A DNA stretch of 64,000 nucleotides from Deltaproteobacteria bacterium (GTDB lineage Bacteria > Myxococcota_A > Polyangia > Polyangiales > Ga0077539), in assembly GCA_016704445.1 (NCBI GenBank), contig JADJAE010000007.1, positions 124,001-188,000 of the forward strand. Direction: 5' to 3'. Positions 1 to 11,665 of this stretch are shown one piece after another. The position numbers and the translations under genes are program-made. A model generated the notes under the pieces. The model had not been told where the DNA came from. It did not search any database and was given only the letters and a program-made list of their open reading frames with translations. Each line of letters opens with the position of its first letter. The stretch's first letter is position 1.

Positions 1-1
1 G

Positions 2-3000
2 ATGGTCGTCGGGTACAAGATCCTCAAGAAGACCCACGACGAGGGCTTCGGCACCGTCTACCTCGCCGTCGGCCCGGAGAACCACCAGGCGACCTTCAAG
101 GTCATGCGCGAGGGCCGCGCCCGCGACCGCCGCGCGCTCCAGCGCTTCCTGCTCGCCCAGCGCGCCCTCAAGCAGGTGCACAACCCCGCCGTGCAGCGCA
201 TCGTCGCCGCGGGCCTGCTCCCCGACGGCCGCCCCTTCGTCGCCGCCGAGCACATCGACGGCCAGCTCCTCTCGGCCCGCATCGGCCGCGCCGGGGCCAT
301 GCACATCAACGAGGCGCGCGGGGTGTTCCAGTCGATCTGCGAGGGCCTCGACGCGGTGCACGCCGCCGGGCTCGCGCACGGTGATCTCCGCACCGACCAC
401 GTGGTGCTGGTGCGCCGCGACGGCGGCCTCGGCGCCGTGCTGGTGGACTTCGGCATCGACCGCCTGGGCAGCGCCCGCCACGGCGCCCAGGACGCCGCGA
501 GCTTCCTGGTGCTGCTGGGCGGCGCCCGGGGCCTCGCGCCCGAGCGCGCCCGCTTCGGCACCGCGGCGGACGCGAAGTCGGACGTCTACGGCCTCGGGGC
601 GCTGGCCTTCGAGGTGCTCACCGGCAAGCCCCCCTTCGCGGCGACCTCGCTGGCCGACCTCGTGGTGGCGCACATCACCCAGGAGCCCGAGGCGCCCAGC
701 AAGGTGGCGCCGCGGGGCTGGGTGACGAAGGAGGTCGACGCGGTGGTGCTCAAGGCCCTCGCGAAGGACCCGGAGGCCCGCTACGCGAGCGCGGGGGCCT
801 TCCTCGCGGCGCTCTTCGAGGCGTCGAAGGCGAAGCGCGGCGCCGAGGTGAGCAAGGACGATTTCGCCGCGCGCAAGGCGGCCCTCGCCGGGGCGCCCAC
901 GGACGACGACAAGGCGCTCGCGCTGGAGGCGGCGGGCGGCAACGGCGCCGCCTGGGCCGAGGTGGCCGCGGCCTTCGCCGAGGTGGCCGACGCGACGGAG
1001 GACGCCGGGGCGAAGAAGGCCCTGCGGTTCCGCGCGGCGAGGGTGCTCGAGGCGGAGGTGAAGGACCTCCCGGCGGCCAAGGCGGCCTACGAGGCCATCG
1101 CGGCGATGGAGGGCGGCGACGAGCTGGCCTCGGCGCGGGCGAAGGAGATCCGCCGGTCGACGGCGACCGCCGAGGAGCGCGCGGAGATCTACCTGGAGGA
1201 CCTCGAGAACGAGGAGATGGCGACCGAGAAGGCGCGGCTCTGGGCGGAGCTCGGGCGGCACTACGAGCGCGAGCTGGCCGACAGCGAGAACGCGCTGGTG
1301 GCCTTCTCCGAGGCGGTGAGCGCGTCGCCCGCGGACGACGACCTGGCGGCGGAGGTCTCGCGCCTCATCGGCGACGACGTCGCGAAGTGGAACGAGGTCA
1401 CCGCCCACGTCTCCGAGTCGGCCAAGGGCCGTGAGCCTGCCGAGCAGGTGGCCCTCTACCTGCGCGCGGGGCGCTGGTACCTCGACCGGGTGAAGCGCAC
1501 GGACTACGCGCTGGCGTGCTTCAACCAGGCGATCGCGGCGAACCCCGGGAGCGACGAGGCCCTGGAGGGCGCGGCGTCGATCTATCGCAAGGCGCAGCAG
1601 TGGCCCGAGCTGGTGGGCACGCTGCTGAAGCGGGCCGACGCGCAGGGGCAGGCGGCGAAGGCGCGCGACCTGCGGGCCGAGGCGGCGGACATCGCGGAGT
1701 CCAAGCTCGACGAGCGCACCAAGAGCCGCGAGCTGGTGGAGAAGGTGCTGAGCGAGGACGCGGCGCACGAGACGGCGTCGCGGGTGCTGGAGCGGCTGCT
1801 GCTGCGCGCGGAGGACTGGGCCGGGGTCGCGAAGCTGCTGGAGCGCAAGGCCGACGCGCAGAGCGGCGAGAAGCGGGCGGAGTCGTACTGCGAGATCGCG
1901 GAGGTCTACGAAGACCGGCTGAGCGACGTGAGCAAGGCGGCGGACTGGTTCGAGAAGGCGCTCACCGCGGACGCGCGCAACATGGCGGCGCTGAAGGGCC
2001 TGGAGCGGCTCTACGCCCGCGAGGGCAAGACCGAGGGGCTGCTGAAGGTGCTGGAGGCGCAGGTCGACGCCGTCGCCACGCCGCGGCAGAAGGTGGAGCT
2101 GTACAACCGCATCGGGGCGCTGGTGGAGGAGGAGTTCGTCGACCACGCGAGGGCCTCGTCGGCCTTCGAGTCGGCGCTGGCGATCGACCCCGCCAACGAC
2201 CTCGCGCTGCGAGGCCTCGGGCGTCTCTACCGGGTGCTCGGCCGCTGGGAGGAGCTCGCGACGCTGCTCGACCGGCACGCCACGCTGGTCGACGATCCGA
2301 CGAAGAAGGCCGAGCTGCTGCTGAGCGCGGGGCGGTTGTTCCTCGATCCGATCGGGAGCGTGGAGCGCGCGGGCAAGTGCTTCGAGCGCGCGCTGGAGAT
2401 CGATGCCGGCAACGGCGCGGCGCTGGAGCTCAACGCGCGCGTGGCGGGCCTGCAGGGCGACGTGCGCGCGGCCACGGAGGCCTACGACAAGCTGGCGGCG
2501 GCGGCGAAGAGCCCCGCGGAGAAGGTCGAGGTGCTCCTCAAGGCGGGCAAGCTGCTGGAGGACAAGGGCGACCGCGACGGCGCCATCGACCGGTACAAGC
2601 AGGCGCTCGACGTCGACCCGGAGAGCGCGTCGGCGACGGCGCGGCTGCGGGAGCTGTACGCCTCGCGGGGCGACTCGCAGGGGGCGATCGAGCTGCTCCA
2701 GCGGGAGATCGAGGCCGCGGAGGGCAACAACCAGCGCGCGGCGCTCTGGGCGCAGGTGGCGCGCATCTACCGCGACCGGGTGAAGGACGCCTCGAAGGCC
2801 CGCGACGCGGTGGAGAAGTCGGTGCTGCTCGACGCGACCAACGAGGACGCGGCGGTGATGCTGGGCGAGCTGCACTTCGAGGCGGGCGCCTGGGCGGACG
2901 CGGCGAAGCACCTCTCGGGTCGCGCGAGCCGGGCCAAGGAGCTCGGCCGCGAGGAGGGCCTCGGGCTGGCGCTGAAGTACGGCGAGGCGCTGGCGAAGTC

Positions 3001-5026
3001 GGGCGACTCGGCGAAGGCGCTGGAGGCGTTCCGCGCGGCGGCGGAGGTGGCGCCGGACGACCGCGACGCGCTGCTGGCGGTGGCCAAGGCGACCTACGCG
3101 GCGGACGCGTGGGCGGAGGCGAAGACCCGCTACGACGCGCTGCTCAAGACCCACGGCAAGGACCTCGACGAGGCCACCCGGGCGGCGGCGCTCTACGAGT
3201 TCGCGGACGCCACGCGGCGGGGCGGCGACAACGCGGCGGCGATCGCGTCGCTCAACGAGGCGGCGGACCTGGCTCCGGGCTCGGTGCGCACCGTCGAGCT
3301 GCTGGCGACGCTGCACGCGGCGGAGGGCCGCTGGGACGAGGTGGCGCGGGCGAAGCGCCGGCTGCTGGAGCTGGCGGAGACGGACGCGCAGCGCTTCACG
3401 CTGCACATGGAGCTGGGCGAGCTGCTGGCGACGCGGCTCGGCGACAAGGCGAAGGCCGCGCGGTCCTTCGTGGCGGCGCTGGAGCTGCGCCCGGCGGAGC
3501 GGCGCATCCTGATGCGGCTGATGCAGCTCTACTCCGACGAGAAGGACTGGGGTCGGCTGGTCGAGATCATCCTGAAGTTCGCCGACCTGGTGGACGACAA
3601 GGCGCAGCTCTCCCGGTACTACGCGACCGCGGCGCAGCTCTGCGAGATCCACCTCAACCGGCCGGAGGAGGCGATCGACTACTACGAGCAGGCGCTGGAG
3701 CACGACCCGTCGCACGCGGCGGCGCTCGAGGGCCTCGCGGGCCTGCGCGGCGCCCGGAAGGACTGGACCGGCCTGGAGCAGAGCTACCGCAAGGTGCTCG
3801 CGCGGCTGGGCGAGGGGGCGAGCGCGTCGGCGAAGGCGAAGCTCTACGCGCTGCTGGGCGCGCTCTACGAGAAGGAGCTGAAGCAGCCCTCGGAGGCCGT
3901 GACGGCCTACGAGCGCGCGCAGGAGCTGTGCCCGGCGGAGCAGGACCACGGCGAGAAGCTGGCGGAGCTGTACCTCACGGACACCAAGCGGTTCTTCGAC
4001 CGCGCGGTGACCACGCACCGGGCGCTGCTGGCGAAGAACCCGCTGCGGGTGGAGTCGATGCACGCGCTGCGGAGGGCCTTCACCGAGGCGCGCAAGCCCG
4101 ACGAGGCCTGGTGCATGTGCCAGGCGCTGGTGAGCGTGAAGGGCGCCGAGCCGGAGGAGGAGAGCTTCTTCAAGAAGTTCCGCACCGACCGGCCGGCGGC
4201 GGCGCAGGAGAAGATGAACGAGGAGCGCTGGCGCTCGGAGCTCGCGCACTCCTCGCTCGACCCGCTGCTGACGAGCGTGTTCGCGACCATCCTCCCGGCG
4301 GTGCTGAAGGTGCGCGGCGTGCCGCTCTCCGACTACGACCTGACCGACAAGGACCTCATCGATCCGGCGACGGACGACGGGCAGATGGCGCAGACGATCC
4401 ACTACGCGGCGGGCGTGCTGGGGCTGAAGACGCCGCCGGTGTACACGCGGCCGTCGGACGACTCGGGCCTCAACCTCGCGCTCACCCAGAACCCCGGGCT
4501 CTACCTCGGCGCGACCGCGCTCGCGGGTGGTCCGACGAAGGCGCTGGCCTTCCTCGCGGGCGTGCGGCTGTCGTACTTCCGCGCGGGGCATTTCGTGCGG
4601 CAGATCGTGGCGACGGGCACCGGGCTGCGGGCGTGGCTCTTCGCGGCGATTCGCGCGGTGCAGCCGACCTTCCCGGTGGGCGATGAGCTCATGGGCCCGG
4701 TGAACGACCACCTCGCGGCCATCAAGGCGCACCTGCCGGCCGCGGCGATGGAGCAGCTCGCCTCGCTGGTGACCAAGGTCATCGCGAGCGACGTGTCGCT
4801 CGACCTCAAGCGCTGGACCCTCGCCGTCGACCTCACGGCCGACCGCGCGGGCTTCGTGCTGGCCAACGACCTGGCGGTCTCGCTGGCGGTGATCAAGGCC
4901 ACGCCGGACGATCAGTCGGCGGTTTCCCAGGCCGACCGCATCCGAGAGCTGCGGCTCTACGCGGTGAGCGAGGAGTACCTGCGGCTGCGCCAGCGGCTGG
5001 GGATCGCCATCGGCGTCGCGGGCTGA
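2..5026 (+). CDS. Hanks-type kinase-like protein with long TPR array
   Basis: The N-terminal part (about residues 1-270) is a Ser/Thr protein-kinase fold. It has a degenerate glycine loop (E14-G-F-G-T-V), the ATP lysine K33 (ATFKVM) and the DFG motif at D149. The catalytic loop reads HGDL (H126-G-D128), so the usual HRD arginine is replaced. Residues from about 320 to 1400 are tandem TPR-like helical repeats, probably a protein-interaction scaffold. The last ~270 residues form a separate globular domain (around LAFLAGVRLSYFRAGHFVR) that I cannot name. The first ATG lies at base 2, so the true start may be upstream of the window. Kinase-TPR fusions are typical of myxobacterial signalling. The partner and substrate are unknown. 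The kinase fold is clear; catalytic activity is inferred. Confidence 0.9.
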   Translation: MVVGYKILKKTHDEGFGTVYLAVGPENHQATFKVMREGRARDRRALQRFLLAQRALKQVHNPAVQRIVAAGLLPDGRPFVAAEHIDGQLLSARIGRAGAMHINEARGVFQSICEGLDAVHAAGLAHGDLRTDHVVLVRRDGGLGAVLVDFGIDRLGSARHGAQDAASFLVLLGGARGLAPERARFGTAADAKSDVYGLGALAFEVLTGKPPFAATSLADLVVAHITQEPEAPSKVAPRGWVTKEVDAVVLKALAKDPEARYASAGAFLAALFEASKAKRGAEVSKDDFAARKAALAGAPTDDDKALALEAAGGNGAAWAEVAAAFAEVADATEDAGAKKALRFRAARVLEAEVKDLPAAKAAYEAIAAMEGGDELASARAKEIRRSTATAEERAEIYLEDLENEEMATEKARLWAELGRHYERELADSENALVAFSEAVSASPADDDLAAEVSRLIGDDVAKWNEVTAHVSESAKGREPAEQVALYLRAGRWYLDRVKRTDYALACFNQAIAANPGSDEALEGAASIYRKAQQWPELVGTLLKRADAQGQAAKARDLRAEAADIAESKLDERTKSRELVEKVLSEDAAHETASRVLERLLLRAEDWAGVAKLLERKADAQSGEKRAESYCEIAEVYEDRLSDVSKAADWFEKALTADARNMAALKGLERLYAREGKTEGLLKVLEAQVDAVATPRQKVELYNRIGALVEEEFVDHARASSAFESALAIDPANDLALRGLGRLYRVLGRWEELATLLDRHATLVDDPTKKAELLLSAGRLFLDPIGSVERAGKCFERALEIDAGNGAALELNARVAGLQGDVRAATEAYDKLAAAAKSPAEKVEVLLKAGKLLEDKGDRDGAIDRYKQALDVDPESASATARLRELYASRGDSQGAIELLQREIEAAEGNNQRAALWAQVARIYRDRVKDASKARDAVEKSVLLDATNEDAAVMLGELHFEAGAWADAAKHLSGRASRAKELGREEGLGLALKYGEALAKSGDSAKALEAFRAAAEVAPDDRDALLAVAKATYAADAWAEAKTRYDALLKTHGKDLDEATRAAALYEFADATRRGGDNAAAIASLNEAADLAPGSVRTVELLATLHAAEGRWDEVARAKRRLLELAETDAQRFTLHMELGELLATRLGDKAKAARSFVAALELRPAERRILMRLMQLYSDEKDWGRLVEIILKFADLVDDKAQLSRYYATAAQLCEIHLNRPEEAIDYYEQALEHDPSHAAALEGLAGLRGARKDWTGLEQSYRKVLARLGEGASASAKAKLYALLGALYEKELKQPSEAVTAYERAQELCPAEQDHGEKLAELYLTDTKRFFDRAVTTHRALLAKNPLRVESMHALRRAFTEARKPDEAWCMCQALVSVKGAEPEEESFFKKFRTDRPAAAQEKMNEERWRSELAHSSLDPLLTSVFATILPAVLKVRGVPLSDYDLTDKDLIDPATDDGQMAQTIHYAAGVLGLKTPPVYTRPSDDSGLNLALTQNPGLYLGATALAGGPTKALAFLAGVRLSYFRAGHFVRQIVATGTGLRAWLFAAIRAVQPTFPVGDELMGPVNDHLAAIKAHLPAAAMEQLASLVTKVIASDVSLDLKRWTLAVDLTADRAGFVLANDLAVSLAVIKATPDDQSAVSQADRIRELRLYAVSEEYLRLRQRLGIAIGVAG

Positions 5027-5036
5027 TTCCGGAGGC

Positions 5037-5077
5037 TTCACCTGCGCAGGTGAATGGATTTACCTGCGCAGGTGAAA
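5037..5077. promoter_or_regulatory. Two tandem palindromes, operator-like
   Basis: The first site, TTCACCTGCGCAGGTGAA (5037-5054), is a perfect 18-bp palindrome. The second has the 12-bp palindromic core ACCTGCGCAGGT (5062-5073) with nearly the same flanks. The two centres are 22 bp apart, about two helical turns, which suits cooperative binding of a dimeric regulator. They lie just after the stop of the kinase-TPR gene and about 100 bp before the next lipoprotein gene. Function as an operator is inferred. A weak terminator stem is the alternative, but there is no T-tract. Confidence 0.5.
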
Positions 5078-5179
5078 GGGAGCTCGAACAGCGCTCCCGC
5101 ACCTAGTCGCCAATGAGGGGGACACCGCGCTTCCGTTCGCCCGCCGATCGATGCGACGATGCCTCCCATGATGGTGGGT

Positions 5180-7726
<2,547 letters not shown>

Positions 7727-7791
7727 GCGCCGCCCTCCCTCCAGCTCGTCGATAACTTGATCCGAGCTTCGCCCGCGGGGTTCAACCCCTT

Positions 7792-8328
7792 GTGATGCCC
7801 TACCTCCTGGCCTTGCTCGTTCCGTTCGGGCTCTTCGCGCTCTACGTCGCCTCCCGCCCGGGGGCGTTTCGCATCGCCCGAGCGCTCACCATCCCCGCCA
7901 GCCCGGAGCTGCTCTTCGGGCTCATCAACGACTTCCACGAGTGGGCCCTGTGGTCCCCCTACGAGAAGTACGACCCCACCCTGACCAGGACCTACGAGGG
8001 CCCCTCCTCGGGCAAGGGAGCCATCTACCGCTGGAGGGGCAACAACAAGGTCGGCGAGGGGTCGATGACCATCCTCGAGAGCGCCCCCGGGAAGATCGAG
8101 ATCGCGCTGGTCTTCCTCAAGCCCTTCGCCGCGAGCAACAAGGCCATCTTCACCCTCGATCGCGAGGGCGAGGTCACCCGGGTCACCTGGGCGATGGAGG
8201 GCGAGAACGCCTTCATGGCCAAGGCCTTCGGCGTCTTCATGAACATGGACGACCTCGTCGGCAAGGACTTCGCCGCGGGCCTCGAGTCGCTCAAGGCCGT
8301 CGCCGCGGAGCGCGCTACTCAATCTTGA
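7792..8328 (+). CDS. SRPBCC / polyketide-cyclase-like protein
   Basis: This protein of about 178 residues begins with one hydrophobic N-terminal helix (LLALLVPFGLFALYV). A START/Bet v1-like fold of the SRPBCC superfamily follows (IPASPELLFGLINDFHEWALWSPYEK, with later strands around VTRVTWAMEG). Such proteins usually bind hydrophobic ligands; the ligand here is unknown. Translation may start at GTG 7792 or at the adjacent ATG 7795. The 3' end overlaps the convergent mechanosensitive-channel gene by 14 bp, so the two transcripts run into each other. Confidence 0.8.
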   Translation: MMPYLLALLVPFGLFALYVASRPGAFRIARALTIPASPELLFGLINDFHEWALWSPYEKYDPTLTRTYEGPSSGKGAIYRWRGNNKVGEGSMTILESAPGKIEIALVFLKPFAASNKAIFTLDREGEVTRVTWAMEGENAFMAKAFGVFMNMDDLVGKDFAAGLESLKAVAAERATQS

Positions 8329-9835
8329 GGAAGGTGCGGATGCGCTGGAAGAGGTCCTTCTCGACGACCTCCTGGCGGCGCTGGGCGGCCTCGGCGTCGA
8401 GGCCCTCGCGCGCCGACTGGAGGCCCGCGCTGCGCATCGAGAGCACCTCCGCGAAGTGCGCCGCGAGCTCAGGCCGCCGCGCCACCACCCGCTGAAAGGC
8501 CGAGCTGTCGAGGCGGAAGCACTCCACGTCCGTCACCGCGGTCACCGTGGCGGCGCGCGGCGCTCCGGTGAGCAGGGACATCTCCCCGAAGACCGTCGGC
8601 GCCACCAGCTTCGCCACCTCGCGCGCGGTCTCACCCTCCCTGATCTGCACCGCCGCGGTGCCCTCCTCCACGAGGTAGAGCCAGTGGGCCTCGGCGCCCT
8701 GGCGGGTGAGCACCTCGCCCGCGGTGAAGGGCGCGTAGCGCAGCGAGCAGGCCAGCTCGTCGAACTCCGACTCCTCCAGGGTGTTGAAGAAGCCGACGGC
8801 CTTGAGCGCCGCCTTGCGACGCTCGCTCTGCCGCGCGGTCTTCACCTGCGGAACCTCCGCGGGCTCCTGCGCCACGGTCACCGACCGCGACGGCACCGCC
8901 AGCTTGATGTCCGCCCGCTGGAGCGCGAAGTAGATCCGGGTGCGCACGTCGGAGTCCGTGAGGTCGTCCGCGGCGAGGTCCGTGAGCCAGTAGCGCACCG
9001 CGTATTTGCCGTAGGTGTCGGCCATGTCGAGGAGCACGCAGTTGGGCGGAGGATCGTTGGCCACGCGCGGCAGCTCGGCGCCCCGCACGGCGGACTGCAC
9101 CGCCTCGATGACCTCCGAGGGCTGGTGGTGCCAGTCGACGTGGAAGTGCACCCAGCGGCGCCATAGCCGTGGCTGCCCCACGCGCCGGCCGAGCACCGTC
9201 ACCGGGTTGCGCAGCAGCTGCAGGTTGGGCACCAGGATGGTCTCCCAGTTGCGGGTCTCGATCGCGGTGTAGCGCCAGCTCACCTCGACGACGCGGCCGG
9301 AGACGTCGTTGACCTTGATCCAGTCGTCGACGTCGATGGAGGTGTCGAGCTGCAGCGCGAGGCCGCTGGCGACGTTGCCGATCACGTCCTGGAGGGAGAA
9401 GCCCAGCACCGCGGTGATCACCGCGCTGGTGGCGATGATGCCCGAGAGGTTGGCCCCCGCGCGGCTGGCCACGGTCACCGCGGCGACCACCGAGAGCAGG
9501 CCCACCAGCACGTCCTCGACGATGCGGGGCAGCGAGACGCGCGCCCTCGGCAGCAGGCCGTGGAAGAGCACGGACATCGACGCGCCCACGAAGGCCACCG
9601 CGCCGAAGACCCAGGCCACGGTGCGAAACTCGTTGCCCGCGCTGTGCTCGCGGGCGCGAAGCGCGGCGTCGACGGCCAGCGCCACGAGGTGCCCCACCAC
9701 CCAGAACGACAGCACCCGGAGGCGGTGCGGGTGCGGCACCGCGCGGCGGGTGAGCAGGGCCACGGCGCTCATCGCGAGCAGCCACAGGGTGTTCGCGGCC
9801 CGCGCCTCCAGCCACAATGCCTCGAAGAAGCTCAC
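8315..9835 (-). CDS. MscS-type channel with cyclic-nucleotide-binding domain
   Basis: The 506-residue inner-membrane protein starts with GTG. Several transmembrane helices occupy the first ~170 residues. The MscS pore-lining helix and beta domain follow (ATSAVITAVLGFSLQDVIGN, then VDDWIKVNDVSGRVVEV). Residues from about 345 to 465 form a cNMP-binding domain (FTAGEVLTRQG ... GTAAVQI ... FGEMSLLTGAPRAATV). A small-conductance channel gated or modulated by a cyclic nucleotide is the reasonable inference; MscS-CNB fusions are a known channel subfamily. A Lys/Arg-rich linker separates the two parts. The gene is transcribed divergently from the AlbA_2 gene, with about 200 bp between them. Confidence 0.9.
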   Translation of the reverse strand: MSFFEALWLEARAANTLWLLAMSAVALLTRRAVPHPHRLRVLSFWVVGHLVALAVDAALRAREHSAGNEFRTVAWVFGAVAFVGASMSVLFHGLLPRARVSLPRIVEDVLVGLLSVVAAVTVASRAGANLSGIIATSAVITAVLGFSLQDVIGNVASGLALQLDTSIDVDDWIKVNDVSGRVVEVSWRYTAIETRNWETILVPNLQLLRNPVTVLGRRVGQPRLWRRWVHFHVDWHHQPSEVIEAVQSAVRGAELPRVANDPPPNCVLLDMADTYGKYAVRYWLTDLAADDLTDSDVRTRIYFALQRADIKLAVPSRSVTVAQEPAEVPQVKTARQSERRKAALKAVGFFNTLEESEFDELACSLRYAPFTAGEVLTRQGAEAHWLYLVEEGTAAVQIREGETAREVAKLVAPTVFGEMSLLTGAPRAATVTAVTDVECFRLDSSAFQRVVARRPELAAHFAEVLSMRSAGLQSAREGLDAEAAQRRQEVVEKDLFQRIRTFLKIE

Positions 9836-10000
9836 GCGCCCTGCACGTTAGCCGAAGAGATCGCGGTCTGGTGAAGCGCTTACGCGAGCGGTCGCACGTA
9901 GGCGCGTCGATCGCGATGCGAAGAATTGCTGAGAGTACCTGCGCGGTGACTCGCGAGGATCTGCACAGGAACTCACAGACCTGGGATAGCCTTCGTCGCC

Positions 10001-10039
10001 ATGAGCATCACCATGAGCAAGGCCAGCAGATTCGGATGA
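10001..10039 (+). CDS. Possible 12-codon leader ORF (ATGA overlap)
   Basis: An ATG at 10001 opens a short frame encoding MSITMSKASRFG. It ends with a TGA at 10037-10039 that overlaps the ATG (10036) of the next gene as ATGA. This layout would couple initiation of the AlbA_2 gene to translation of the leader. No strong Shine-Dalgarno is visible for either start. It may be chance in a 200-bp intergenic region. Confidence 0.25.
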   Translation: MSITMSKASRFG

Positions 10040-11484
10040 ACGCGGACGCCCTCAAGGTCTTGTTGCGGTCCGTTCCGCGCGAGTCCGAGTGGGTGGAGTT
10101 CAAGCTCGCCAACGACGACCCGAAGACGATCGGCGAGTACGTCTCGGCGCTCTCGAACTCGGCCGCCCTCCTCGGAAAGGAGGGGGCCTACCTCGTGTGG
10201 GGCATCGACGACGCCACCGGTGCGGTGGTCGGTACGACGGTCCGCCCGCGCGAGCGGAAGATCGGCAACGAGCCTCTGGAGAGCTGGCTCGCGCACAAGC
10301 TCTCGCCGCGGGTCGACTTCCAGTTCCACGAACTCGATGTGGAGGGTCGCAGGGTGGTGGCGCTGTGGATACAGCCGACCCTCGCCTCCCCGGTGTCCTT
10401 CGATGGCGACGAGTGGATCCGTATCGGCGCGGTGAAGAAGCGCCTCCGTGAGCACCCGGGGCGCGAGAAGCAGTTGTGGGCGGCCCTCTCGAAGCAGCCC
10501 TTCGAGACGGGCCTCGCGGCGCAGGGGCTCACCGGCGTGGAGGTTCTGGCTCGCCTCGACTACCCCAAGTATTTCGACCTCGCGCAGCGGGATCTCCCCG
10601 CCAACCGCGCGGGCATTCTCGACCGTCTGGCGGAGGAGAAACTGATCGCCCCGAAGGGTGGTGACACCTTCGACATCACCAACCTGGGCGCCCTGCTCTT
10701 CGCGAAGCACCTCGCGGAGTTTTCGGGCCTCGGGCGCAAGGCGTTCCGGGTGATCCGGTACCGGGGCGTGAGCCGGGTGGAGACGCTCCACGAGCGGATC
10801 TCGAGCCACGGCTACGCGTCGGACTTCGAGGCCCTCGTGGACTATGTGAACGGGCAGGTGCCCCGGAACGAGGTGCTGGGCGATGCGCTCCGCCGGGAGT
10901 TCCAGATGTACCCGAGGGTCGCGATCCGCGAGCTCGTCGCCAACGCGATGATCCACCAGGACTTCACGATGTCGGGCACCGGACCGATGCTGGAGCTGTT
11001 CGACGACCGGATGGAGGTGAGCAACCCGGGTCTCCCGCTCATCGACCCGCTGCGCTTCATCGACCACTCGCCGCGGTCCCGCAACGAGATGCTCGCCAAC
11101 CTGATGCGGCTGCTCGCGATCGGCGAGGAGCGGGGCACCGGCTTCGACAAGGTCGTGACCGCGATCGAGGCGTTTCAGCTACCTCCGCCCGACATCCGCC
11201 AGGACACGACCCACACCCGGGTCATCCTCTTCGCGCTGCAGGAGCCGACAAAGATGAACCGGATGGACCGCATCCGCGCCTGCTACCAGCACTGCTGCCT
11301 GCTCTACGTCTCGAACCGCCGGATGACGAACACCAGCCTTCGCGAGCGCCTCAAGATCGACGTGTCGAACGTCTCGTCCGCGTCCCGGATCATCAGGGAG
11401 ACGGTCGAAGCCCACCTCGTCAAGCCCGAAGACCCCACCAACACCTCGCGGAAGCACGTCCGCTACGTGCCGTTCTGGGCGTGA
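10036..11484 (+). CDS. AlbA_2 (Schlafen-like) / HATPase putative regulator
   Basis: The protein has about 482 residues. The N-terminal AlbA_2 domain covers about residues 10-130, with ESEWVEFKLAN and the GKEGAYLVWGIDD strand. The central and C-terminal part is the ATP-binding region seen in COG2865-type proteins (MYPRVAIRELVANAMIHQDF, then EVSNPGLPLI and GEERGTGFDKV, a GHKL-like ATP fold). A winged-helix-like tail follows. Proteins of this architecture are annotated as predicted transcriptional regulators and are often found in accessory or defence regions. The ATG at 10036 is the first in-frame start after the divergent promoter region. Codon use is somewhat less GC-biased than the neighbours, and a 21-bp direct repeat lies just downstream, so horizontal acquisition is possible. 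Confidence 0.85.
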   Translation: MNADALKVLLRSVPRESEWVEFKLANDDPKTIGEYVSALSNSAALLGKEGAYLVWGIDDATGAVVGTTVRPRERKIGNEPLESWLAHKLSPRVDFQFHELDVEGRRVVALWIQPTLASPVSFDGDEWIRIGAVKKRLREHPGREKQLWAALSKQPFETGLAAQGLTGVEVLARLDYPKYFDLAQRDLPANRAGILDRLAEEKLIAPKGGDTFDITNLGALLFAKHLAEFSGLGRKAFRVIRYRGVSRVETLHERISSHGYASDFEALVDYVNGQVPRNEVLGDALRREFQMYPRVAIRELVANAMIHQDFTMSGTGPMLELFDDRMEVSNPGLPLIDPLRFIDHSPRSRNEMLANLMRLLAIGEERGTGFDKVVTAIEAFQLPPPDIRQDTTHTRVILFALQEPTKMNRMDRIRACYQHCCLLYVSNRRMTNTSLRERLKIDVSNVSSASRIIRETVEAHLVKPEDPTNTSRKHVRYVPFWA

Positions 11485-11485
11485 T

Positions 11486-11506
11486 CTTATTTGCTGCTCA
11501 TGTGCA
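11486..11506 (+). repeat. Direct repeat, copy 1 of 2
   Basis: This 21-bp AT-rich sequence (CTTATTTGCTGCTCAT then GTGCA) begins two bases after the stop codon of the AlbA_2 gene. It recurs 109 bp downstream with one mismatch. It could be a pair of attachment or insertion scars, or binding sites. No mobile-element gene is adjacent. Confidence 0.6.
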
Positions 11507-11594
11507 ACTTCGCCCACGACCACCCGAACAAGCTCCCAGGCCCGTCAGATTCTCCTGTGATTCCATGAGGGCGCGTCCCAGACGGGGATCGGTC

Positions 11595-11615
11595 CTTATT
11601 TGCTGCTCATTTGCA
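11595..11615 (+). repeat. Direct repeat, copy 2 of 2
   Basis: This is the second copy of the 21-bp repeat (CTTATTTGCTGCTCAT then TTGCA), identical to copy 1 in 20 of 21 positions. It lies about 50 bp upstream of the ABC transporter start. The intervening segment has no convincing gene. Confidence 0.6.
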
Positions 11616-11665
11616 CGAACCCCCCCACCGAAGCCCTGAGGACGGACGCGAGGCCTCCCCTTCCC

